The translations under genes were made by a program, and so were the position numbers. Below are positions 10,608 to 21,262 of a stretch of 64,000 bases of DNA, piece by piece. Below the pieces are notes generated by a model. That model had not been told where the DNA came from. It saw only the letters and a list, made by a program, of their open reading frames with translations, and did not search any database. The DNA is taken from contig CM065386.1 in assembly GCA_033060915.1 (NCBI GenBank), positions 5,372,501-5,436,500 of the forward strand, in the 5' to 3' direction. This DNA comes from Euryodendron excelsum. Lineage: Eukaryota > Streptophyta > Magnoliopsida > Ericales > Pentaphylacaceae. Position 1 is the stretch's first letter. Each line of letters begins with the position of its first letter.

Positions 10608-11639
10608 ACAAACCGTTGAGTGGGCTCGTATTTTGATGGATCTGGATACTTTCCTTAGCGATGAAGGATCAATAGATAAACTTAAAACTTGCAAGAAACC
10701 AAATTTTATACGAGAGCTGCTAAGTAGACCAATGCATGTCGTGTATCTAGGTTGCAATTACCAGTTCTGGAATTTACGAAGTTTTGGTATTTTATTAAAT
10801 GTGACATATGATATGAATAAAATTATCTAATCTTGCATCTCTTCAAATTTTAGTGACGGAGAGATCAATGAATCAATGCTTGGGGTAAGTCCATAAAATG
10901 AGAACCGGTTATATTTCAAAGCGAAAGGATTGTTGTTTTGTTTTGGGTATTAATTGGCTATGAATTGGCCTATTATCCAAAATACTTCTACATGTCTTTC
11001 GTTTTTGTTTTTGTTTTTTATTTTTTTATTTTTATTTTTAAACTTTTATAGATATATGATCTCTATGTTTTGCTTGACTAATTTGAATATAGTGCTTTCA
11101 TAACTAGAAAAGGCTCTTGCAGGCTTCAATCGCTACTAGGACAAATTTCAAGAGTTATCAAAGATGCTGAAGACAGAGGTTAAAACAAAGGAAGACCAAT
11201 TAATCATGGGAAGGAAAAATCTTTCAAATTTCTAACAATATAGACTATACTGGGGATTGAGTTTTTGTTTGAAATTCGAGACTTTGAAAGAATTTAAAAA
11301 GTAGAGATGGAATTTAGATGAAATTAAAAAAAAAAATTCCTTACTAAGGAGTTGAATATTAGTACAAATTGTTTCTTTATAAGATATTTCAAATATATGA
11401 AACGAGTTTTTTATTATTTATCAAAATTATGTGTTTAGTTATTCTTTCTTAATGACAATAAACAAGATATAACAACGGCTCTCTCTCTCTCTCTCTCTCA
11501 AAATTTTTTGTGATTATTCAAATTGGTATAAGACATAACGACTAAAAGACACATATTTTAATTAAAATAAAAAAGAATAATTGGAATGGAGCACAATAAT
11601 GCTTAATGGGATCTTCTTTAGCATTTTAGTTAGAAGTAC
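10608..11639 (+). other. Spacer without recognisable gene
   Basis: AT-rich DNA. An open stretch at 10633-10830 (65 codons) has no family features I recognise and no clear coding bias. Short A- and T-runs and a (CT)n tract near 11480-11500 are present. Nothing else stands out. Confidence 0.5.
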
Positions 11640-11830
11640 TTTCAGTGCACCCTCCTGAAGGTGGGTTGGTCTTTCATTTTTTTCCCAATTCTCTCTCTCT
11701 CTCAGAAAGATTTTGGAAGACGAAAGACATTCGCTGTTTGTTGTTTTGTTTTCTTGGATTACTTCTGAGCTTCCATTGCAAGCTGTTTTGATCTTTCGAG
11801 AAGTGTCAAGTTTTCAATATCAGGTACGTA
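11640..11830 (+). promoter_or_regulatory. Candidate 5' leader exon and splice donor upstream of CNL copy B
   Basis: A (TCTC)n-rich stretch (11690-11703), common in plant 5' leaders, leads to ATATCAG followed by GTACGTACG at about 11824, a plausible splice donor. The CNL frame of copy B begins after an acceptor-like ATCAG near 13858, and copy D has the matching GTATCAG just before its first codon region. I infer a leader exon and an intron of about 2 kb; there is no direct evidence of splicing. Confidence 0.3.
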
Positions 11831-13856
11831 CGACCTGAAGGTCGCTTAAGAAATTCTTATTTTTTCTTTAGAATATCTCTGAATTATGTTCATTTTATGC
11901 TTGAAAAGATGCATAAGCATATCCTCTTCTGCTTGGACCGAGGGCTTCTAAATTTTGGATCCTCTTTTTAAACATTCTAATAGGATCATCAATGACGTCT
12001 TCCATATTTTCTATGTTGATAGTATGATATACGTGAGTGTGCATGTGTAGCATGTCTTCGTGACTTTGTGCGAGTGTGCGGGAATAGCAACAACAATTGC
12101 CTTTCATTGATTTGCTTCCCTAATGCAAAAAAATACATATCAACATACGTTTTCTACAATATTCTACTACCAAGCTGCTGAATTTTGGGTTGCTTACTTG
12201 CTTTGGTACATCGCTAGGAGAAAAAATATTGGTTGCACAATTTTACAGTTCGGCTTATTCCTGAATTTAGAGGTGTACTCCTAATTGTGTCATTAACTTA
12301 AATGTTGTTTGAGAGAATTAAAAAAAGATTGGACATTTAGCGCTGAAACTTCACTGAAATCATCTTGTACAAAAGTTAAAGTTTTGTTCAGTATAAAAAA
12401 TGGATTATTCAATATGGATTTTTGATATCTAATATTTTTAATATATTCTTTTGGGTCATCTTGTTTGTTGTTAATATGAGATGAACATATACTACGTTGA
12501 TAGCAGGGTTTGGTTCCAGTCCATGGCCAGCTTGTCACCATTGTCTAGTGCGATTCATACCCTTCTATGGTTAACTAAGAAGGCCCCCAACCCGAAGAAT
12601 ATGGTATTTCTTTTCTTTATTTCTCCTTTTTGGGTAAAATTTTAAATATATATATATATATATATCTATTGCACTTAGATATACACCACTTGAAGTGAAT
12701 GAGAAGGGCAACACAAATCATTTGCGAATGGAAGAGAAAATATAAATTGTTTATAATATAGTTCTTGAGTTGATGTAAAAAGATTTTGGTTTTCCTTTTA
12801 TTTGTGTTCAACACATAATGGAACATTTTGATGACATAGAGTATCTCCCCCTTCCCCCACACCTTTCTCTTTCACACATTTGAAATGAACGCCTCTAATG
12901 GGCCCCGAGGTAAATAGTATAAATCCTTCTTGTCTAAACTTTAATCCTATATTTAAAACTTAAATTTATCAAGAGAAAATAAAGAAATAAGAAATAAGAA
13001 AAAAGAGAATAAGTTCTTACTTTTTTTTTTTGGGCTAATAAACTACACAAAGGGAGGTATGAGTTAGTTGCGGCTCAATTGATATCAAAATTGTGAGAGC
13101 GTTTAAAGTGAACGCATCAAATCATTTTATTAACCAATAGGGTAACCCAATAGTTGGTTTATTCTCATGTTAAGCATGAGGTATCAAGTTCGATCTCTCT
13201 TTACATTTTTTTATGATCAATCATCATTCATGCAAAATGCAAGAAATTGACAAAACTCACGTGGTCAGTGGATCCTACATGAGCCCGAAGGAATAGTAAT
13301 TCAAAAGACTAGACACCCATAGCAGAAAAAAAAAAAAATCCTATTGAAGTTTTATCGCATGCCTATTTTGTCATATAAATGAAAAAAAAGAAAGAAATAG
13401 TAGCCCATACAATGATGAGGGCATTAGTTCTCACCTTGGCACATACATTGTGATGGGTTGAAGTGATAGATTATGGAACCCTCCACCTTTCACAAATGTG
13501 CTGGGCTCCTATTTAGCAAGAGAGTCTCGTTTCATTTGTGAGAGACAAAACAAATATAATGTAGCTCTCCAAGAGTATTAAATAACTTCTCCAGTGAGTG
13601 ATCATTTGCAAACTAATAGTTTATCATCTACGTACATTGATCCTATTTGGCCTCTTTTATTGTACCAATACTGGCCTTCGTCCATTTTAACAGCGCAGCA
13701 TTACCATACAAATGATATTTTTATTTCTATCATTTTGTTGAGTCAACTTGCAAAAGTTGGAAATCTCACTCGAAACCCGAAAGTTTTTTTGCTCAGAATT
13801 TAAGGGCCCCACCCTCCACCACCCCGCCTCACCCCACCCCCACCGCGGGGTAATCA
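11831..13856 (+). other. Spacer or candidate leader intron of CNL copy B
   Basis: AT-rich noncoding DNA with a (TA)n tract at 12648-12665, A/T homopolymers, and a possible SINE at about 13066-13205. Just before the CNL homology lies an unusual C-rich tract (13806-13850) of CCCCACC wording. Confidence 0.5.
13066..13205 (+). mobile_element. Possible SINE remnant
   Basis: GTTGCGGCTCAATTGATATC resembles a tRNA-type box A and GGTATCAAGTTCGATCTC resembles box B, followed by a T-rich end. The distance between the boxes (about 110 bp) is longer than in a typical tRNA-derived SINE head, so an internal insertion or chance similarity is possible. Confidence 0.3.
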
Positions 13857-16497
13857 TCAGGTAGTGCTATCGCCAGGTGAGGAACTTTATTGCACAACAG
13901 GGTAGGAGTAACAGCCTGGATGAAAATTTGCAAACACTCGGAAGCAAAATTGAAACGTTGAGCTGCCAAGCAGCTGACAAAGTTGCAGAAGTAGAAGATG
14001 CAGAATAGCGATCTGGAAAGAAACGGAAAAGTGAATTTGAAGATTGGTTGGCAAATGTGGAAAGGAAGAGAAATAAATTCCAGAGCATAGAAAAAGAAGC
14101 GCAAGAAAGGAAACTTGCCTCACTCTTATCATTGGGGAAGCATATTGATAAATTGATTGGACAAGTTGCAGAACTCAGTGAGCAAGGTAGATTTCTAGGG
14201 GAGCTTCTACTTGACGTGCGTGAGATCAGATGAGAACCCATGGTATGACAAAATTGATAGGTCAAGCATTTAATCAAAATCTGGAGAAAATTTGGGCATG
14301 CTTAATGAATGATGAGGTCGTACTCGTTGCAATTTATGGAACGGGGGGAGAGGCAAAACTACATTGGTTTCGCATATCTATAATGGGCTTTTAAAGAAAC
14401 CTATTCATGTTTTGCTGTTTCACAAGACTTTAGTATACAAGTTGCAGAATGACATTGCCAAAACTGTGAGTTTTGATTTCTCAAACGATGAGAATGAGAG
14501 GAAAAGAGCAGCAAAATTGACAGAAGCATTGAAAAGAAGGAAAAATTGTGTACTGATTTTGGATGATGTGTGGAATCCAATTCCTCTAGGTAGAGTGGGA
14601 ATTCCTTGTAGAGTCAACGGATGTAAGTTGATTCTAACTACCGGCTCAGTAGATGTATGCCGTAGGATTGGCAAGCAAACATCAAAGTGGAGCCTCTTTC
14701 TGAGGAAGAAGCTGGGAACTTATTTACGGAGAAACTTGGGCAGCACACGACACTTTCTCCAGAAGTAAGGGATATTGCAATGTCTGTAGCGGCCAAATGT
14801 GCTGGTTTTCCACTTGGGATTATTACCATGGCTGCAAGAATGAGAGGTGTGAATGACATTCATGAGTGGAGGAATGTTTTGGAAGAATTGGAGGAACTTA
14901 CAATGGGACAAGAAGATATGGAAAATGAGGTATTCCCGATATTGAAATATAGTTATAGTCGCTTGAATGATGAGGAGGTGCAGTTTTGTTTCCTGGATTG
15001 TGCCTTGTATCCTGAAGACTCTGAAATACAACCAAATGAACTAATAAGATATTTCATTGCTGAGGGGCTGATTAAATAAAGTACTTGGAAAGCAAATTTT
15101 GACAAGGGTCACACTATGTTGAATAAACTTGAAAGGGCCTGCTTATTGGAAAGTTGCACGGTTTATGCTGATGATAGACATTTGAAGATGCATGATTTGA
15201 TTAGGGACATGGCACTGAAGATCACAAAGGAGAGTCATCCTCGATTCATGGTAAAAGCCGGTGTTGGATTGCTCGAGATACCAAGTGAGCAGGAATGGAC
15301 CGAAGATTTGGAGAAGGCGTCATTGATGGGGAATGAGACACACGAAATTCCACAGGGCCCGTCGCCAAGGTGTCCTAGACTTTCAACTTTGATTTTGAAA
15401 GGAAATCCATTAAGGAGGATTGCATACTCATTCTTTGAGAACATGCATGCCCTTAAGGTTCTTGGTTTGTCAGACTTCTATTGTGGAGTTGCCAAATTCC
15501 ATATCAGACTTGGAGAATCTCACTGCACTGTTGCTTGGAGGGTGTCACTCTCTCACATACGTGCCTCCATTGGGAAAGCTTACCTCGTTACTAGAGTTGG
15601 ACCTCAGAAACACAGCAATTAAAGAATTACCTCAAGGTGTCTATAGGTTGGAGAACCTAAAAAATCTGAATTTGGGATGGACAAGAAATCTGCAGATGAT
15701 AACAAGCGCAACATTAGGCAGCCTCTCCCATCTTCAAAACCCCAGAATTCACTGTGAATCCTGTCCCGCAGAAGTACAATTTCGAGTCCAAATATTCCGT
15801 ATTCATGATTTCAATCAACTTGTCAAATCTCTACGAGTCTGTGGGCAGTGGTTGAACAAGTATTCTCTTCAGCTATGCTACTTTGTTCAGACTCTGTATT
15901 TGAATTTGAAGACATATGAAGCCAAAATGTTCAATTGAGCGGATACACAATGGACAGAGGAGGAGGTTGCATTTTGCTGCGATACAACATTTGTTCCTGC
16001 ATATTCAGAAATGCAGTCGTGCTGGCAGCTGCTGCTTGTGTGATGTGCCCAAATCAAGACGCTGTTCACGCTTCAGTTGCTGCAGCGGCACCACCTGAGA
16101 AACCTTAACGGTCCAGTCTTGTTATGGAATGAAGGAGCTAGTAACAGTCGATGAGGAACGGCTGGCAACAAGCTTCTTCAGCAATAATGGTGACGATGAT
16201 ATTCATGTGATCACTCTCCCAAAGTTAAAGAATTTATTCCTTTTTGATCTACCAGAATTGCAGAGCATCTGTGAAGGAAATATGGTTTGCGATTCCATCG
16301 AAGGAATTCGTGTAATAAGATGTCCCAAGCTGAAGAGGCTCCCTTTTTCTCTGCCCCTTCTTAATGGACAACTCTCCGCTCCCACGGCTCTTAAAGAGAT
16401 CGAGATACATAAAGACATAGAATGGTGGGAATCACCAGAGTGGCACCTTCCAAATGCCAGGGTTGTCCTTCTACCCTTTCTTCGCTACCAATGACGG
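13857..16497 (+). pseudogene. CNL resistance gene copy B (CC-NB-LRR), multiply broken
   Basis: Homology to a full RPS2/RPS5-like CNL runs across the region. The coiled-coil part has a damaged start (ATG of copy D replaced) and a TAG at 14006-14008. A TGA follows near 14231. The P-loop (about 14340) has lost one base relative to copy D. Kinase-2 CVLILDDVW and the GCKLILTTG block come next, then a 4-base deletion near 14665. GFPLGIITMA (GLPL box), FCFLDCALYPED (RNBS-D) and MHDLIRDMA (MHD) follow, with a TAA at 15077-15079 between the last two. A frameshift near 15475 lies inside the first LRRs. The C-terminal LRR frame 16129-16494 is open and ends like copy A. The normal product would be a cytosolic ATP-binding immune receptor. 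Confidence 0.92.
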
Positions 16498-17489
16498 AGA
16501 ATGGCCGTGAAGTCAAACAGTTCGGCAAAATCTCTCATAATGCACATGTACTATCAAAATCTCTATCTACCCTTTCCCTTGCATTTATCATTTAACTTTT
16601 TACATTTACTATCAAAACTCTTCCTAGTAAAAAGGTTTCATCAACCAAAAAATTTCATGAACTTGCTGCTTAAATTTCGCCACAATTCAATATCTTGGGT
16701 CCAGAGGATGCTTCAGCCTAATTGAGTGGACGATAGAATCGATAGATATGGCCCTGGTTTGCCATTGACTCTTATTCTTACTATCTCTTTAGCAAGATAT
16801 CGACAGTCAGCTGACTGATCGGATCCAAAACTTCTAAATCCATTATCCATTGATGGACAGTTTCTGATAACAGACCAATAATTTGTATAAAAAAAGATCC
16901 AGTTTGATGGGGTGAAAAAATGCTAGAAATCATCAACTTTTTATACATGTATCTGTCACTTGAGGCCCGATGTCGGGCTGGGCCAGACTCGGGCTGCCAC
17001 CCTAATTGTTATTATATAGTGTAGGCCCGACTCAAACTTGGCCCAGCTCGCCTAATGTCCACTCCTATCTGTCAATTGTATTATTTAGTTAGGGGGGAGA
17101 GAAGTCACAGGTGCATTAAGGATGCTGGTGTTCATGCAGCATAGGTATCATTTAGTCAGAGGGGAGAGAAGTCACAGATGCATTAAGCATGCTGGAGTTC
17201 ATGCAACATAGCTCTAGGTTGTCATTGCAATAAGCATTGTAATGTAGACTGCTCTGTTTGATTGTTATCAGATCTTGCAGCCTAGAAATTTTTTTAAGAG
17301 ACAACAATGGGCATGGATTTTCTTTTCTTTTTTGGTAAGTTTTTTACTACCAAAAAATTGGAATCCATGGATTTACTTAATTAACACCTTTCTACGTCCC
17401 ATGGTTTTTTTGGGACCTATTGCCATAACAAAAAAAGTGAAAAACGCCAAAAAAAAGAAAAAAAAAAAGGAAAGAGATTGGATATTGAG
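16498..17489 (+). other. Spacer between CNL copies B and C
   Basis: No gene. It contains inverted wording around CCCGATGTCGGG near 16974-16985, a two-copy tandem repeat (17092-17216), and an A-rich stretch (17428-17474) just before fragment C begins. Confidence 0.5.
17092..17216 (+). repeat. Two-copy tandem repeat, unit about 62 bp
   Basis: The block from AGGGGGGAGAGAAGTCACAG through GTTCATGCAGCATAG is repeated once with a few substitutions as AGAGGGGAGAGAAGTCACAG through GTTCATGCAACATAG. Confidence 0.8.
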
Positions 17490-18272
17490 GGGGGACAAGA
17501 CTTCAGTATTCACAAGTTGCAGACTGACTTTGCCAAATCTTTGAGATTTGATTTCTCAAATGAGAACGATGAGAAACAAAGGGCAACAGAATTGTCAGAA
17601 GAGTTGAAAAGAAGGAAAAGTTGTGTACGATGATGTGTGGAATCGAATGCCTCCTGATAGAGTTGGAATTCCTGATGAAGTTAATGGATGTAAGTTGATT
17701 CCAACTGCCCATTCATTAGATGTATGCCATAGAATGCCAACAATAGGTTGGTTCAACGGAAGAAGCTCGGGCAGCCTCGCCAATGAACTTTGGTCGAATC
17801 TCGCTCATAGTCTTTATTGGGGCTATCTTAGCTTGTCAGTATGTGGAGTCGCGTTGCTCCTGGTCTTGATGGAGGGTTTAATTCCGTGTCCTGGCGGGTT
17901 AACGGTGTTCCTACTGCTTTCCCTTTTAGAACCAAAAAAGAAAAAGAAATGATGTGTGCCGTAGGATGGATTGCCAAGCAAATATCAAAGTGGAGCCTCT
18001 TTTTAAGGAAGAAGCTTGGAACTTATTTACAGAGAAAACTTGGGCAGCACACGACACTTACTCCAGAAGTAAGAGATATTGCAACGTTTGTGGCGCCCAA
18101 ATGTGCTGGTTTACCACTTGGGATTATTACCATGGCTGCAAGCATAAGAGGGGTGAATGACATTCGTGAGTGGAGGAATGTGTTGGATGAATTGAAAAGA
18201 ATTACAATGGGGCAAGAAGCTATGGAAGATGAGATAAATTGCATTCATGTTCTACTGTACAGAGGTTTTTGA
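17490..18272 (+). pseudogene. CNL fragment C (partial NB-ARC)
   Basis: The fragment starts inside the NB-ARC, at the region after the P-loop (QDFSIHKLQTDFAK in copy order), so coiled coil and P-loop are absent. The kinase-2 region near 17620 is damaged: a deletion removes the acidic LILDD core. After a 214-bp insertion the homology continues with VCRRMDCQANIKVEPL, an added base near 18035, then AGLPLGIITMA (GLPL) and EWRNVLDELKRITMGQ. Homology stops abruptly near 18235, before RNBS-D, and no LRR follows. It cannot make a working receptor. Confidence 0.88.
17737..17950 (+). mobile_element. Small non-LTR retrotransposed insertion with 18-bp TSD
   Basis: GATGTATGCCATAGAATG (17719-17736) recurs after the insert as GATGTGTGCCGTAGGATG (17951-17968), 15 of 18 matches, all three differences A/G. 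The insert ends in an A-rich tail (AACCAAAAAAGAAAAAGAAA). Long variable TSD plus A-tail indicates LINE-mediated retrotransposition; the body may be a LINE 3' end or a SINE. Confidence 0.7.
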
Positions 18273-18719
18273 AGTATCATTCAGTGTTCAAACTGATCTC
18301 AATCTGTATTCCTCACAAGGAATGGAGTTCCGTTTACAATAGTGGATAAGACATTTGTTGGGTTATGAATGATTAAAAAAATTATATATTCTTCTGCAAG
18401 TTCCACTCCTCTCCTTAATCTACGTTTCAACCTCCAAGCCAACTGGTTTGTGTTTGAACAAAGAATCTAATTTAGTTATAGTCAAATGAAAAAGATGTAA
18501 AGTGGGACTACAACTTGGCAAAGGTCCCCACTATTAGGACTGCTAATTTAATAGCTAGCTTAGATCCATAACAACATGCATGTCCCCTTGTTTGGCATCA
18601 TACAGGTCTGATTTTTTCTGAGGGCCCTCTTCATCCAAATTTCAGCATCAAATGACAGATCCAAGCATTAAAGTTGAGATACCCATATACAAACCCCAAT
18701 TATGATAGTGTGTATTGAC
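18273..18719 (+). other. Spacer without recognisable feature
   Basis: AT-rich noncoding DNA between CNL fragment C and the Tat-like LTR. Nothing recognised. Confidence 0.5.
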
Positions 18720-19220
18720 TGTTGTGGCTCAAAATAATAAGGCCCAGTATAATTATATCAGGCCCATCTAAAATATATTGCCGACTTGGGCTAGGAGAGG
18801 CTCAAATTCACCAGTACCTAGATGAAGGCCCCAACTGTGGTAAATCAAACCCAGATCCAGCAAAGACCAAGTCGGTAGAGCATATGTAAGTTCATTTATA
18901 AAAGGATTAGGACATTAGATAATTATCCGAAAGAGATTAACTCCTACAAGGAGACAAAATATAATTTCCTATGGGATTATGGCATTCCAAACACTATAAA
19001 TACCCCATACCATTAAGGTGTAAGGTATATTCATTTGAGTTCTAGCTCTCCAATATTTTATTCAATTCATTGTGATTAAGCTTGCTAACTTAATCATCGG
19101 AATGCCTTTGGCCCAAAGAGGGTAGAGACATTCTCACCATCTTCTTCTTTTACAGATTGTTCGTGCTCGTCAATTCGGTTTTGAGAGTTCAACTAGGCCT
19201 TCCTAAAAATTCCATCTACA
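18720..19220 (+). repeat. LTR of a degraded Tat-like Gypsy element
   Basis: TGTTGTGGCTC to CCATCTACA, 501 bp, TG...CA. Its last 150 bp parallel the 5' LTR at 49554-50158: both contain GATTAAGCTTGCTAACTTAAT, a GGCCCA block and the ending AAAAATTCCATCTACA or AAAAATCTCACTTACA. Both are followed by ATTGG and a TGTGGAAAGG tail that looks like the same primer site. A TATA-like CTATAAATACCCC lies near 18997-19009. The 3' partner LTR is not visible. Confidence 0.75.
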
Positions 19221-19727
19221 ATTGGTGTCATATGTGGAAAGGTCTACACAACGATGAGTACCAGCTATCTCGGAGGAGGAGTTGATCCCACCAAGAGAGA
19301 ACTAGATGACAGGCATGGCGTCCGTAGTCACGACGACACACAACAGGGAACTAAATGACAGCCATGACATCCGTAGTCACGACGGCACACACCAATCAAG
19401 TCGACATGATGATAATCCAGTGCGCACTCCCGGCGGACACTTCATTAGATTAGATATACGATTCCCTAGACGCAACCGACCAGAAAGACAGGAGGGTCCA
19501 ACATGGGCTCCAGAGTATGCCCAAAATCCAAACTGCTGGAGGAATCACTGCAGGAACTTGAATCCATCACCATCCAGTGGCTACATACCCAGCAATTTGT
19601 CGCTCCGAACAATCGAGCGTGAGTTTCGGCAGTGGGATAAAGATATTGCCCACCTAAGGTCGACAATTGCAGCAATAAGGGAAACGATTGCCAGACAAGT
19701 GAAATCGCACCGACCGTGTGCTTGAGA
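19221..19727 (+). pseudogene. Tat-like gag N-terminal remnant
   Basis: An ATG at 19254 lies just after the primer-like site, but the frame closes quickly. The frame from 19306 contains NHCRNLNPSPSSGYIPSN and IEREFRQWDKDIAHL, which align with RNHPRNLAPSPSSGRIPS and AEREIWRCREEIAYL in the gag of the element at 49554. A tandem duplication of about 51 nt (19300-19400, wording GACAGGCATGGCGTCCGTAG and GACAGCCATGACATCCGTAG) shifts the frame. The rest of gag and all of pol are missing: the sequence changes at about 19728 to a minus-strand element. Confidence 0.75.
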
Positions 19728-21262
19728 TGATCCCAAGTGTAAGATGGTAGAGTTGAATAACTCGGAGTATGAGATTATTCCCACAAGAAGCTATGTGCAC
19801 AGGACTGAAAGAACTAAAACAACCTTGTCAATTGCTCATAAAAATTTGAACAAAATGCTTCTAAAAAGAAAGTAAAATTATGATTGTTTTGGAAATGGTT
19901 TGGTTATCTAAACTAGCTAACAAGCAAATGGTAAAAAACTTGAAGAAAGTTTGATTTTAAAGTAATAAGAACAAGTCTCCGGATTAATTGATCCAATAGA
20001 TTGTGTCTCTTGGAATTCCAAAGGAGATGTTTTTATAACAAAAATCCTTCGACTACATCATAAGTTTTGGATTCGAAAGTTTTAGCGATAAAAATCAAGT
20101 GTTCTTTAGAAATTCAACTTTTAGAATAATTTGAGTTGTTAGATTCAAGGACGAATATCATCGCTTCATGCAATGCATATACTGAATATAAACTCATGCA
20201 TAAACGTTATCGAACATAATCAATCGTCCAAGTTTTTGATGGTTTCTAGAACGAAGAAGGCAAAGAACAATAAAAATAGAAAATTTAACTTTGAAACCCT
20301 AAATCTCACCTTCTTTGTTTATCCAAGGCCTTTAATCGGTCTTCACAATCAATTCCGAGATGGGGAGGTTTAACTACTCATCTCTATCTAGGAAAAGCTT
20401 TGAAACAAAGGACTAAACACTAAAAATGTCGATGTAATGCGAAGAAACAAGAAAAATCTCGAATAAAGTGCAAGGAATGTAAAGAGCTTGTATTGAAACT
20501 TGAATTTTAATGATTACAATTACAAATAAGCAACAAACTTATAAATATAAGCTATTCTAGTGTAAAAACTATGAAAACCCTAAATAATAGTCGCTCCTAC
20601 TTCTTTTGTTCGAACATAAAGGCTTAGTATTTATAGGGCTCGAAGTCCAAATGCTAAAAGTTGTTAGAAATTGGCCTTGGCAATATAATGGCAAAACGGG
20701 CGTTCGAACACCTGATTCTTGTTCATTGCTGTTTGAATAGCTAGAACTGGTGTTCGAACGCTAGGCCAATTATGGGATTACATCTTCTCGGGTTGTTCAA
20801 ATGGTGGCTTCTGGCATTCGAACGCCAAGCCAAAATGGTCTTCTTTTTTTCCCTCTTGCCATTCGAATGGTTGTCTGGGCGTTTAAACGCCAGACCCCAT
20901 TTTCACTCTTTTTGGAATTGACTTGGTTTAGGCCTCTGGAGTTAGAATTTGCCGACGCTCACTAGACGCAAATAGGTGTAACTTGAAGGCAGCTTTCCAA
21001 CAGCATATCATTCATCTCATACCAATCTATGAGTGAAAACTTGCATGTTTTTTGAGACAAAGTCCCAATCTATGGACGAGCCATGCTCGCAGCTTAGATC
21101 ACTTCTTTGACTCCAAATCAACTCCCTTAGCTTTACATACATGAAATAAGATTGAGTCCAGGTTAAATGGAATATATAGTAAAGAAAACATAATTAACTA
21201 TAATTTACTGTTATCAAAGGTCGTTTAGTGGCAATAGACTACACTTATGTAGTCTAATCACA
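19728..21262 (-). repeat. 3' LTR of the Athila-like remnant
   Basis: On the minus strand the LTR begins TGTGATTAGAC at 21262 right after purine tract GTTGGAGGG and is called to end at CTTGGGATCA (19728). A TATA box, TATAAATA, lies at 20628-20635 on the minus strand. Upstream of it are TTCGAA palindromes, including a perfect 13-bp inverted repeat, 20700-20712 against 20749-20761. The end at 19728 is inferred from the TG...CA rule and from where Tat-like gag homology stops. Confidence 0.6.

Noticed and set aside
10633..10830. 65-codon frame after the LINE tail
   Set aside because: No homolog motif recognised, no start context or promoter; left as spacer.
13180..13205. tRNA gene
   Set aside because: A box B-like string exists, but no cloverleaf or acceptor stem can be drawn.
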